From the NCBI GenBank assembly GCA_902810695.1, contig CADDYV010000028.1:1-44266 (forward strand): a stretch of DNA of 44,266 bases. The letters are read 5' to 3'. Of this stretch, positions 26,557 through 34,566 are shown piece by piece. A program made the translations under genes and the position numbers. The stretch comes from Actinomycetota bacterium (GTDB lineage: Bacteria > Actinomycetota > Rubrobacteria > Rubrobacterales > Rubrobacteraceae). Position 1 is the first letter of the stretch. Each line of letters starts with the position of its first letter. A model generated the notes under the pieces. That model was not told where the DNA came from and ran no database searches. It saw only the letters and a program-made list of their open reading frames with translations.

Positions 26557-27534
26557 CTACCGGCCTACCCAGGGGAAGAAGACGTGGATTTTGGCATTCT
26601 GGTACTTCTTCAGGCCCAGGCGGCGGGCGACGGCTGGCGTGAGGTCTATGCTCGCCGGGTTGAGCACGTTCCTGCCGAACTGGTCCTTGCCTCGGTGGTA
26701 GTTGTGGAAGTAGGCTGCTCTCGCCTCGGATATACCCTGCGGCAGGTTCCGCCACATGGAGCGGTATCTCCTGGACTGCCAGTAGTTGTCGCGGGTGTTC
26801 CAGGGACCGACCTCCTTGACCGGAGCCCAGGTGTGATGCCCGTTGCGGCCGAGGCGGACCCTGAAACCACCATCTCTCTTGAGCTTTACGTGCGGCAGGG
26901 CGACCTCGAAGCGGGTATACCCGTTGTACTGGGTGGCGTAGACGTAGTAGGTTACGCCTTTCGAGTTAGCGGACTGAACCTGGTAAGTGCTGTTGGGGGT
27001 GTTCCCCGGGTTTTGCCGGGCGGCCTGATTCCACTTGCTGTTCACCCAGGCTTTGAACTCGGGACGCTTGCTCGCGGGCAGGATGCTAAGCACCTTCTTT
27101 CTCGTGCGGATCACGACTTGCCGGACCTGGGAGTTATATCCTGAGCCGGCTATCTTGCTCTGGACCTTCACCAGCGGCAGCTTCCTGTTCTCCTGGATCA
27201 GGCGCTCGCTCTTACCGTAAGCCTTCGCGAGCGACTCGTTTTCCTGCCGGATCGCGGCGAGGATTTTTTCTTTCTTCGCGTTGCTCAAACCGAATTTCTT
27301 CTGCATCTCGCCAACATTCTTGGGATCGGAGAGGAGATAGGGGAGCACCGGCTTGCTGGTATCGGAGAATACCGAGTACTGGCGGGCCTTGACCTTCCCT
27401 GTATCGCCGACGAATACCAGCGCACCGCACGCGAAAAGAGCCAGGAGAAGCAAAAGGCTCCTGGCTCCACGGTCTGCAAGCTTGCATGAAATAGCGAATA
27501 TGAGGCGTCGCGCCAAGACACGAATAGACGCCAT
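26557..27534 (-). CDS. Secreted or membrane-anchored protein, possible DPBB-like C terminus
   Basis: 325 residues with an N-terminal hydrophobic segment (SLLLLLALFACGALVFVG) after a basic stretch, acting as signal or anchor. The middle is Lys/Glu-rich and helical (SNAKKEKILAAIRQENESLA). The last 100 residues (WAPVKEVGPWNTRDNYW, then IDLTPAVARRLGLKKY and HVFFPW) resemble double-psi beta-barrel (RlpA-like) sequences in which an Asp follows a Pro/Gly-rich loop. That resemblance is tentative and no enzyme is claimed. ATG start with AGGAGGGGGG. It lies directly upstream of the secreted protease on the same strand, with a separate promoter region between. Confidence 0.7.
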   Translation of the reverse strand: MASIRVLARRLIFAISCKLADRGARSLLLLLALFACGALVFVGDTGKVKARQYSVFSDTSKPVLPYLLSDPKNVGEMQKKFGLSNAKKEKILAAIRQENESLAKAYGKSERLIQENRKLPLVKVQSKIAGSGYNSQVRQVVIRTRKKVLSILPASKRPEFKAWVNSKWNQAARQNPGNTPNSTYQVQSANSKGVTYYVYATQYNGYTRFEVALPHVKLKRDGGFRVRLGRNGHHTWAPVKEVGPWNTRDNYWQSRRYRSMWRNLPQGISEARAAYFHNYHRGKDQFGRNVLNPASIDLTPAVARRLGLKKYQNAKIHVFFPWVGR

Positions 27535-27566
27535 TTCCCCCCTCCTATGACATCATTCCCTAAAGG

Positions 27567-27594
27567 AAAATATATTTTTTACATAGCCTGTAAA
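27567..27594 (-). promoter_or_regulatory. Weak promoter candidate for the secreted protein gene
   Basis: Minus-strand TTTACA (27594-27589), 16-base spacer, TATTTT (27572-27567), in a short AT-rich patch. Confidence 0.35.
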
Positions 27595-27660
27595 TGCTAC
27601 GTCGTTACATACCAGCGGTCAAGAGATCCAGGCGGAAAATTCTACTAACCTCCTTCCGGC

Positions 27661-29091
27661 TCAATAGGCGCGGGCGAAAATGGCCGTTTTGCCCGGTTTG
27701 CCGGAGACGGGGTCCGTACCCTCTTCGCGCTCGAAGGGGAGAAGCCGGATCGTCGCCTTGGTGTCCTCTTTTATCTTCTGCTCGGTTTCTTCTGTGCCGT
27801 CCCAGGGGGCGACGACGAAGCCGCGCTTCTTTGCGATGATCTCCTTGAACTCCTCGTAGTCCTCCGTGCTGCGGGTGTTGGCGTCGCGGAAGTCGGTGGC
27901 CTGGCGGAGCATGTTCTTCTGGATGTCCTCCAGGAGATCCCGCATCCTCTCCGGCAGGCCCTTGCGGGGCGCGAACTCCTTCTCCCCGGTATCCCGGCGT
28001 ACGAGGACGGCCTGGTCTTTCTCGATGTCCCTGGGGCCCAGCTCGACGCGCACCGGGATGCCCCTGATCTCCTGCTCGTTGAACTTCCAGCCGGGCGAGT
28101 GCTCCTCGTCGAAGTCCGCCTCGATGCGAATGCCGGAGTCCTTCAGCTCGGAGTAGAGCCTGTCGGCCTCCTTGCGGACCTCGGCCTTGTTCTTGCCGCG
28201 CCAGATCGGGACGATCACAGCCTCGGTTGGGGCTATCTTCGGCGGCAGCCTGAGCCCCCGGTCGTCGCCGTGGACCAGGATAACCGCCCCGACCGCGCGC
28301 GTAGAGAAGCCCCAGGAGGTCTGGTACGGGTAGACCCGCTCCTGGTTTTCGTCCAGAAACGTGATGTCGAAGGCGCGGGCGAAATTCTGTCCGAGATCGT
28401 GGCTGGTGGCGGCCTGAAGCGCCCGCCCGTCGCCCATCAGACCCTCGCAGGTAAAGGTCTCGACCGCACCGGCGAACCTCTCTGAAGGGCTCTTTATGCC
28501 GGTAAGGACGGGGATCGCGAGCGTCTCGTAGAAGCAGTCCTTGTAGACGTCGAGCATCCGCAGGGTCTCCTCGCGGGCCTCCTCGGCGGTGGCGTGGACC
28601 GTGTGGCCTTCCTGCCACAAGACCTCGGTGGTGCGGAGGAACGGGCGGGTAACCTTCTCCCAGCGCACGAAGTTCGACCACTGGTTGATCAGGACCGGGA
28701 GATCGCGGTAGCTGTGGATCCAGCGGCTATAGAAGTCGCAGATTATGGTCTCGGAGGTGGGGCGGACGGCGATCCTCTCTTCCAGATCCTCCCGCCCGGC
28801 TCTCGTCACCCAGGCTACCTCCGGGTCGAAGCCCTCGACGTGCTCGGCCTCTTTTTTGAGGTAGCTCTCGGGGATGAACAGCGGGAAGTAGGCGTTGACG
28901 TGCCCGGTGGCCTTGAAGCGGTCGTCGAGGTCGCGCTGCATCCGCTCCCAGATGGCGTAACCGTAGGGCCGGATGGCGAAGGTGCCCCGCACCGGCCCGT
29001 AATCGGCGAGCTTCGCCATCCGGATCAGGTCCAGGTACCACCTGCTGGGGTCTTCGCTCTTTTTCGTAAGCCTCTCGACCGCCTCGGTCAT
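27661..29091 (-). CDS. proS: Prolyl-tRNA synthetase, archaeal/eukaryal type
   Basis: Charges tRNA-Pro with proline. Class II synthetase of 476 residues, matching the short type (Thermus, 477) rather than the bacterial type with an editing insert. Motif 1 region GTFAIRPYGYAIWERMQ, motif 2 RPFLRTTEVLWQEGHT and motif 3 VILVHGDDRG are present, and the chain ends in the conserved C-terminal Tyr (FARAY). The four zinc cysteines found in the Thermus C-terminal domain are replaced (APWDGTEET, DPVSGK), so no structural zinc is expected. The ATG at 29091 is chosen for its GGAGAGA; the frame extends nine residues further without a good ribosome site. It follows an MFS gene by about 80 bases. Confidence 0.96.
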   Translation of the reverse strand: MTEAVERLTKKSEDPSRWYLDLIRMAKLADYGPVRGTFAIRPYGYAIWERMQRDLDDRFKATGHVNAYFPLFIPESYLKKEAEHVEGFDPEVAWVTRAGREDLEERIAVRPTSETIICDFYSRWIHSYRDLPVLINQWSNFVRWEKVTRPFLRTTEVLWQEGHTVHATAEEAREETLRMLDVYKDCFYETLAIPVLTGIKSPSERFAGAVETFTCEGLMGDGRALQAATSHDLGQNFARAFDITFLDENQERVYPYQTSWGFSTRAVGAVILVHGDDRGLRLPPKIAPTEAVIVPIWRGKNKAEVRKEADRLYSELKDSGIRIEADFDEEHSPGWKFNEQEIRGIPVRVELGPRDIEKDQAVLVRRDTGEKEFAPRKGLPERMRDLLEDIQKNMLRQATDFRDANTRSTEDYEEFKEIIAKKRGFVVAPWDGTEETEQKIKEDTKATIRLLPFEREEGTDPVSGKPGKTAIFARAY

Positions 29092-29174
29092 GCAACTCTC
29101 TCCTCTCTCGGCCTGCACACGGTGATGTTACAGGGAGTATAGCTTTTGACAAACGGAAGCCGCCGGTTGTGGAC

Positions 29175-30353
29175 CTACGAGGTGGGAGCACCGCCTGTTT
29201 GAACCGCAGGTGGGCGGACGTTGGCGAGCCCCGCCAGCGCGACGAAGACGCCGAGGACCGCGAAAGCTGCGGGCCCATATCCGCCCCCGAGCGCCGCTCC
29301 GACCAGCGGGACGACCACCATCGGGACCAGGTTCGGGCCTGTCTGCAGGAAAGAGAGGGTGGCAGCCGGTGCTGACGGGAAAAGCCGCTGCGCCTGATCT
29401 ACCATCGCGGCGTAGGGCAGCGCGAAACCCACGCCCATAAGCAGGATGCATGGCACCACAGCCACGAGCGATCTATCGAGCGCCAGCCCGAGTAGCCCGG
29501 CGGTTGCGAGGAGCGGGCTCAACCCGGCCAGCACCGTGACCGGGTAACCGGACGCGGCCAGCCTTCCTCCGACGGGTCGCATGACGGTGGTGAGTGCGAA
29601 GAGCAGAAAACCCATAAGACCCGCGAGCCAGGTGTGCATCCCCCCTCGCTCGGTAAGGTACCGTATGAGCCAGGTACTCACGACGAGTGTGATCCCGTTG
29701 GAATGTATGAAGAGCAGCATCAACCGCCACAGCGGACCGCTGCGAATCGCCGCCGAGAGGAATCCGCCGGTCCCGGATCTATTTGTGGACGCTGCTCCCG
29801 GAGTCGTGTCCGGGATGCGTCCGGCGAGCACCGGGAGCGCGGAGACCCCGATCACAGCGGAGATCACAAACCCCACTCTCCAGTTGAGGCCCGCATCTCC
29901 GAGCGCGCTGCCCAGCGCCAGGGCGAGAGCTATGCCTAAAGTTACAGAGCCGCCGAATAAGCCCAGCAGGCGCACGCCGCCTATGCCGCGGGAGATCACA
30001 GGCCCGACCACGAACGCCAGTCCAGCCCCCAACCCGACCAGAAAACGTCCGAGGAGCAGACCATCGAAAGCCGGACTCGCCGCGAACACCGCATTTCCCA
30101 ATCCAAGAAGTCCGCACGACAGAGCGAGCGTCCTGCCAGCACCGATGCGGCTTACGAGCGGAGCGGCAGAGAGCGTAACCAGGGCGATGGCCACGAAGAA
30201 CACGGTCATCAGCAGTCCGACCGTCGAGAGCGAGACATCGAATTTAGCGGAGATCTCCGAGACGACTGGTCCAACGTTACCGCCAGTCCAGCCGGCTCCG
30301 GCGGCGAACAGCGCCACGCCTGCAGTGGTTCTCTCCAGTCGCCGCCTGCTCAA
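29175..30353 (-). CDS. Major facilitator superfamily transporter
   Basis: 392 residues with about 12 membrane helices. The MFS loop 2-3 signature is degenerate but present (SRIGAGRTLALSCGLLGLG). GRFLVGLGAGLAFVVGP is the helix-4 region. A cytoplasmic loop rich in Ser/Thr/Gly splits the two halves (PDTTPGAASTNRSGTGG). The overall look is that of CynX/NarK-like anion or small-molecule transporters, but the substrate is unknown. Starts at TTG. It is 102 bases downstream of the solute-binding-protein gene on the same strand and may be co-transcribed with it. Confidence 0.85.
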   Translation of the reverse strand: MSRRRLERTTAGVALFAAGAGWTGGNVGPVVSEISAKFDVSLSTVGLLMTVFFVAIALVTLSAAPLVSRIGAGRTLALSCGLLGLGNAVFAASPAFDGLLLGRFLVGLGAGLAFVVGPVISRGIGGVRLLGLFGGSVTLGIALALALGSALGDAGLNWRVGFVISAVIGVSALPVLAGRIPDTTPGAASTNRSGTGGFLSAAIRSGPLWRLMLLFIHSNGITLVVSTWLIRYLTERGGMHTWLAGLMGFLLFALTTVMRPVGGRLAASGYPVTVLAGLSPLLATAGLLGLALDRSLVAVVPCILLMGVGFALPYAAMVDQAQRLFPSAPAATLSFLQTGPNLVPMVVVPLVGAALGGGYGPAAFAVLGVFVALAGLANVRPPAVQTGGAPTS

Positions 30354-30455
30354 AGTATTCCATCCCGTCCAGACTTCGCTAACTTCATTGGCAACTCCCT
30401 GACAAAAACGTGGTGCTGGCCTGGATCACTGTAACAGCTTTAATCACCCGGTGAC

Positions 30456-31775
30456 TTATTTGATAAGGGCTTTGATCTGTTTCTGGAGCGCGGATGCGGC
30501 GTGCTCGGGCGAGATGGTTCCTGCGAGCGAGGCGTGGAAACGCGCGGCCATCGCGAGCGACATGTTGTTGTAGTGAGGAGTGGCAGGCCGGGGGCGGGCA
30601 TTCTTTATCGCCTGTTTGCCGAGGCGAATGACGGGTACTTTAGTCATAATCTCCTCGTCTGTGTAGAGGCTCTTGAGAGTGGGCAGGTAACTTGCCTGGA
30701 TAGCTCTCCTCTTCTGCTGCTCGGGGGCGGCCAGGTACTCGATAAAGGTCCAGGCGGCGTCGGGGTTTTTGCAACCGGAGTTGATCATGAGGTTCCACCC
30801 GCCGAGGCAGCCGTGGCTCTGCAGGCTGCTGCGGGCGACGGGAAGCGACGCGACGCCTATCTGCTTCTGCGTTATCTTCGACTGCGAGGGGTCTGCGGCG
30901 AGTCCGTATACATAAGGCCAGTTGCGCATGAATACAGCCCCTCCGCCGAGGAAGATCGTGTACGCCTCCAACTCCTTGTAGCTGGAGACCGCATCCGGCG
31001 TTACGCCGCTTGTAACCATGCTCCGCTCCACTTCGAGCCCGTGGACGGATGGCGACTCGCCGATAGCGACTTTGTTCAGATTGTCCGGACCGAACACCCT
31101 CCCGCCGGCGCTCCAGATGTACTCCAGCCCGTTGACGACGCCGCCTTCGTACTGCGCTCCCTCGAAGACGTGCCCGTTCTGGATATTCTGGTCTTTCATG
31201 ACCTTCTTGGCCATCGCCTTCAGCTCGTCCCAGGTCCTGGGCGGGGTTTTGAAGCCGCTTTTTGTGAGCAGGTCCTCGCGGTAGAAGAGCATCCCGGCGT
31301 CAGTGAACCACGGCACGCCCCAGATCTTGCCCTCGTAGATGTTCGAGGTGATTGCATTCTGCAGATAACGGTTCCGCTTACCCTGTACGAAACGGTCGGA
31401 GAGAGCGGAGATCCAACCCCGAGCGGCGAGTTGGGTGGTCCAGATCACATCTCCACTTATAACGTCCACTTTCATCTCGTTGGCCTGAAATTCTGTGCGA
31501 AGCTGGCTGAAGTACTCGCCGGTGTCTGTGGGGGCTTGCTGGAAGACGACTTTTATCTTCCCCCTGTGCTGCTCGTTGAAGTTGTGGATCTGCGTCTGGA
31601 GGACTCCGGATTCGTCTGGACCGTGGGAGAAGAGCAGCCGGACCGGTCCCGAGGTCCGCTTCTCGCCACCGCACCCGGCGAGCGAGCCGCACAGAAGCGC
31701 CGCGCCGCTCAGCTTCAGAAAGCCGCGGCGATCCAGAAGCGAGCTCCTCTTACGGCTTTCTCTCTGCGTATTCAC
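30456..31775 (-). CDS. Extracellular solute-binding lipoprotein (sugar ABC family 1)
   Basis: 439 residues, MalE/UgpB-type. The N terminus combines a twin-arginine-like motif (DRRGFLKLSG) with a lipobox (SLAGC), indicating an exported lipoprotein on the outer face of the membrane. Family features are VISGDVIWTTQLAARGW, KIWGVPWFTDAGMLFYRED, TPPRTWDELKAMAKK, VFMRNWPYV and AWTFIEYLAAPEQQ. No ABC permease or ATPase gene is in the window. The GTG start lies 6 bases after the CHASE kinase stop, so translation is coupled. It may serve as a periplasmic sensor partner of the kinase rather than a transport component; that is inference. Confidence 0.92.
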   Translation of the reverse strand: MNTQRESRKRSSLLDRRGFLKLSGAALLCGSLAGCGGEKRTSGPVRLLFSHGPDESGVLQTQIHNFNEQHRGKIKVVFQQAPTDTGEYFSQLRTEFQANEMKVDVISGDVIWTTQLAARGWISALSDRFVQGKRNRYLQNAITSNIYEGKIWGVPWFTDAGMLFYREDLLTKSGFKTPPRTWDELKAMAKKVMKDQNIQNGHVFEGAQYEGGVVNGLEYIWSAGGRVFGPDNLNKVAIGESPSVHGLEVERSMVTSGVTPDAVSSYKELEAYTIFLGGGAVFMRNWPYVYGLAADPSQSKITQKQIGVASLPVARSSLQSHGCLGGWNLMINSGCKNPDAAWTFIEYLAAPEQQKRRAIQASYLPTLKSLYTDEEIMTKVPVIRLGKQAIKNARPRPATPHYNNMSLAMAARFHASLAGTISPEHAASALQKQIKALIK

Positions 31776-31781
31776 GCGCCA

Positions 31782-33587
31782 TCACTCGCGCAGCGTGAAG
31801 TAGAACGTGGCGCCCCTGCCCACCTCGCCCTCTGCCCACACCGACCCCCCGTGGCGCCGGATCACGCGTTGCACCGTGGCGAGCCCTATTCCGGTGCCCT
31901 CGAACTCGTTGGCGGGGTGCAACCGCTGGAATGCCCCGAAGAGCTTGTTTGCGTAGGCCATCTCGAAACCGGCACCGTTGTCGCGCACGAAGTACGTCCT
32001 CTCTCCGTTTTGAAGGAGAGCCCCGAACTCTATGCGCGCTTCGGGCTTTTTCGAGGTGAACTTCCAGGCGTTGCCCAGGAGGTTCTCGAGCGCCACCCGC
32101 AGGAGCCCCGGATCCCCGGTCGCACTGAGCCCGTCGGGGATCGCGAATTCCACCTCGCGTTCGGGGTCGTTACTTTTGAGGTCCATCGCAATTTCCCGCG
32201 CCAGGGCACTAAGGTCAACGTGCTCGCGGCGCAGCGGGACGCGCGTTACCCGCGAAAGGGCCAGAAGGTCGTCAATGAGGCGGCCCATATGCTGGCTCGC
32301 GGCCTGGACCCGCCGCAGGTAGCTGCGTCCCTCTTCATCGAGCGTGCCGGAGTAGTCTTCGAGGAGTATCTGGGAGAAACCGTTGATGCTCCTCAGAGGG
32401 GCGCGCAGGTCGTGGGAGACGGAGTAGCTGAACGCTTCGAGTTCCCGGTTGGCGACTTCGAGTTCCCGGTTGACGACTTCGAGGTCTGCGCTCGAACGCT
32501 CGGCGGCGGCGCGGCTCAGGGTCAGCGCCCGGGTTACGCTGAACAGGATCAGGCTGAGCACTATCCCCCCGGCCAGCACGAGGAGAGGGAAATTGCGCTG
32601 CCACGCGCTCACATAGTCGGGTAATGCGCTGAAGTCGAGGCTCCACCATCTCCCCGCGACCTCGAGCGTACTCAGTTCGTGAAGCGAGGAGAGCGATGGA
32701 TTCTGGCCGTGCGACGCACCTTGAGCGTAGAGCAGATAGCCTGGTTTCAATTCCGCACCGTCATAGATTTTGAAAATTATTCTGGACTTCTTGTTCTCCC
32801 CGAGAATGCCCCCGAACAGCCTGTCGGTCCTGAACACTCCGACGACGAACCCCTGCAGAGCATCGCGGCGCTCCGGGACGGTAGCTTGCGGCATGTTTTT
32901 CCGGTAGATGGGTGTAACGATGAGAAACCCGGTCTGGGCGGAGGAGCCCGCGCGGGCGAGCAGGTTAACCTTGCCCGACACTTGCGGGTTGCCCGTGTCT
33001 CGCGCCTGTTCCATCGCCGCGCGGCTGACCGGATTGGCGTACGGATCGTAGCCGAACAACTTCTTGTTCGCTCCGCCGGGCGGATCTATGTACGTGATGG
33101 GAAAGTATTCGTAGCGCGGCCCGGCAGGCCGCACCTTAAACGAGCGGAAGCCCTGATATCGGACGCTGCGCACATAGGCGCTCTTTTTGTCCTGGGGAAC
33201 ACGGTTCGCGTAGCAGAGCGCCTGTATTCCCGGATAGCGGCTTTCGAGGCGGGTTCCGGAAGCGTAGCGGTGCCACTCGTCGCGTTCGACGGACTTGCTC
33301 GCGGCGAACAACCCGCGGGCATCAAGCGTAGCATTAACGTAAGTGCTCATGCGCCGGGCTACGGCGCGCTTTGTCGCCTCGACATCCTGATTGAACCTCG
33401 CCTGCTCCCGCGCCTCGACGGTCTGCCTGACGTAGTAGAAAGCCGCGCCCGTGAGCAGCAGGCCGACTAGAAGAACGGTATAGGCTGCCCACGCCTGTCG
33501 CGGGTGCTTGCCCGCTGGTTTCTGCCCGGAGACTCCTTCCAGGCTGCCGGCTCGTCGGTGACGGAGCTTTCGAAGCGTCCTACGCAT
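31782..33587 (-). CDS. CHASE-domain sensor histidine kinase
   Basis: Membrane sensor of 601 residues. TM1 is at about residues 33-53 ([20 protein letters not shown]). An extracellular CHASE domain spans about 75-290 ([37 protein letters not shown]). TM2 is at about 330-350 ([17 protein letters not shown]). A short heptad linker with a duplicated [15 protein letters not shown] unit follows. HisKA contains the phospho-His in [18 protein letters not shown]. The HATPase has N box [11 protein letters not shown]1 DNGAGF and G2 [12 protein letters not shown]. This is the subclass with bacteriophytochrome-like kinase cores that pairs with CheY-like Rcp1-type regulators. The ATG overlaps the regulator stop by 8 bases, and the lipoprotein gene follows by 6 bases. 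Confidence 0.94.
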   Translation of the reverse strand: MRRTLRKLRHRRAGSLEGVSGQKPAGKHPRQAWAAYTVLLVGLLLTGAAFYYVRQTVEAREQARFNQDVEATKRAVARRMSTYVNATLDARGLFAASKSVERDEWHRYASGTRLESRYPGIQALCYANRVPQDKKSAYVRSVRYQGFRSFKVRPAGPRYEYFPITYIDPPGGANKKLFGYDPYANPVSRAAMEQARDTGNPQVSGKVNLLARAGSSAQTGFLIVTPIYRKNMPQATVPERRDALQGFVVGVFRTDRLFGGILGENKKSRIIFKIYDGAELKPGYLLYAQGASHGQNPSLSSLHELSTLEVAGRWWSLDFSALPDYVSAWQRNFPLLVLAGGIVLSLILFSVTRALTLSRAAAERSSADLEVVNRELEVANRELEAFSYSVSHDLRAPLRSINGFSQILLEDYSGTLDEEGRSYLRRVQAASQHMGRLIDDLLALSRVTRVPLRREHVDLSALAREIAMDLKSNDPEREVEFAIPDGLSATGDPGLLRVALENLLGNAWKFTSKKPEARIEFGALLQNGERTYFVRDNGAGFEMAYANKLFGAFQRLHPANEFEGTGIGLATVQRVIRRHGGSVWAEGEVGRGATFYFTLRE

Positions 33588-34023
33588 CCTCCGGCGGAGG
33601 TTCGTTCAACTTTAGCCAGTAACGTTTGAGCTGTTCTATGGTTTGCGAGAACCGGACGAAATCCACGTCCTTGCGGACGTAGCTATTAGCGCCGAGACTG
33701 TAACTCTTGACCAGATCCCGCTGCTCTCGGGAGGAGCTCAGGATCACCACGGGCAAAAGCTTTGTCCGCTCATCGGAGCGCATCCTCCGCAAAACCTCCA
33801 GCCCGTCCAGCTTGGGTAACTTGAGATCGAGCAAAACCAGCCCTGGCTTGAGACCGGTTTCCCGGTCGGCGTGTTTCCCGGTAGCGAACAGGTAGTCCAG
33901 AGCCTCTACCCCGTCGTGGGCTACCACGACCTCACCCCCTATTTCACCCCTTCTGAGCGCCCGCAAGGCCAGGGCCTCGTCATCGGGGTTGTCCTCGACA
34001 AGGAGTATGATTTTGTCTCTCAT
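33580..34023 (-). CDS. Single-domain response regulator (Rcp1/CheY-like)
   Basis: 147 residues and only a receiver domain. Acidic pair in [13 protein letters not shown], phospho-Asp in [13 protein letters not shown], switch Ser in VVILSSS and conserved Lys in SYVRKDVDF. Without an output domain it must act by protein contact or as part of a phosphorelay. The ATG at 34023 has AGGG upstream; the long upstream frame is leader, not protein. Its last codons overlap the kinase start, so the two form a cognate pair. The transcript probably starts at two promoters at about 34.17 and 34.35 kb. Confidence 0.93.
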   Translation of the reverse strand: MRDKIILLVEDNPDDEALALRALRRGEIGGEVVVAHDGVEALDYLFATGKHADRETGLKPGLVLLDLKLPKLDGLEVLRRMRSDERTKLLPVVILSSSREQRDLVKSYSLGANSYVRKDVDFVRFSQTIEQLKRYWLKLNEPPPEDA

Positions 34024-34176
34024 TTTACCCTGGCCCACCAAGTTCGTTCCACATGCCTCAAAAAGAAAGGCTGCCCCCTGACGTCTTCCCGCTTGTGAAA
34101 ACTCGCAAGCTTTGTGCTCTGGACACACTTTGCTTCTTTGCGATTCTCTAGTTGTCTCACCTTCGGCTTGGGCAAC

Positions 34177-34225
34177 AGCATAGATCCCGAAGGGGGCAAG
34201 CGTATCCCCCAAATGGGCTATTTTT
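34177..34225 (-). promoter_or_regulatory. Promoter with shared upstream element (site B)
   Basis: -10 TATGCT (minus, 34182-34177), no consensus -35, plus-strand element CAAATGGGCTATTTTT (34210-34225) preceded by CCCC. Sites A and B also share CGCTT on the minus strand between the element and the -10. Confidence 0.55.
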
Positions 34226-34249
34226 ACGGAAATTCTGAGGCTGGAAAGA

Positions 34250-34346
34250 AGGCGGGCCGGCCTTTGGGAAGGAGGGAGTGAGGCAGCCGGCCCGTCTTGT
34301 TGAGATGTGGGAGGCCGGTTTTGGGGGAGGGGAGGGAGTCGCCGGC
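34250..34346. other. GC-rich structured region with G-tracts
   Basis: gcgggccggc pairs with gccggcccgt about 25 bases further on. Next on the plus strand comes a run of four G-tracts (34309-34338: ggg...ggggg, gggg, ggg) able in principle to form a G-quadruplex, then gccggcccc. It lies in the long leader of the regulator/kinase operon between promoters C and B. No coding content recognised. Confidence 0.45.
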
Positions 34347-34360
34347 CCCCTTTGCGAGTA

Positions 34361-34409
34361 ATTATCCACCGGCGAGAGGCTGTTAACATGGTACAAATGG
34401 GGGATTTTT
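34361..34409 (-). promoter_or_regulatory. Upstream promoter with shared element (site C)
   Basis: -10 GATAAT (minus, 34366-34361) and plus-strand element CAAATGGGGGATTTTT (34394-34409) at 28 bases. The spacing is identical to site B. It probably gives a second, longer leader for the same operon. The remaining DNA to the next gene at 34567 shows nothing else clear. Confidence 0.5.
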
Positions 34410-34566
34410 GAGAAAATTTCTAAAAGAAGATCGGGGTGCATGAACTGAAGCTTCTACATTTTAGAGACAGCGACGGCGGATCGGCACGAGCACAAGTGTC
34501 CAGGGTAAAACCTAAAACACCTGCGGCGCGCGGTGGTCAGAGTGTTGCAGACCCTGGAGGGGAATA

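Noticed and set aside
26557-27534. Calling the secreted 325-residue protein an RlpA lytic transglycosylase
   Set aside because: Only a loose resemblance in the last 100 residues; key catalytic residues could not be placed.
33580-34389. A 269-residue version of the CheY-like regulator
   Set aside because: The extra N terminus is low-complexity translation of the leader and promoter region; the receiver begins at the ATG at 34023.
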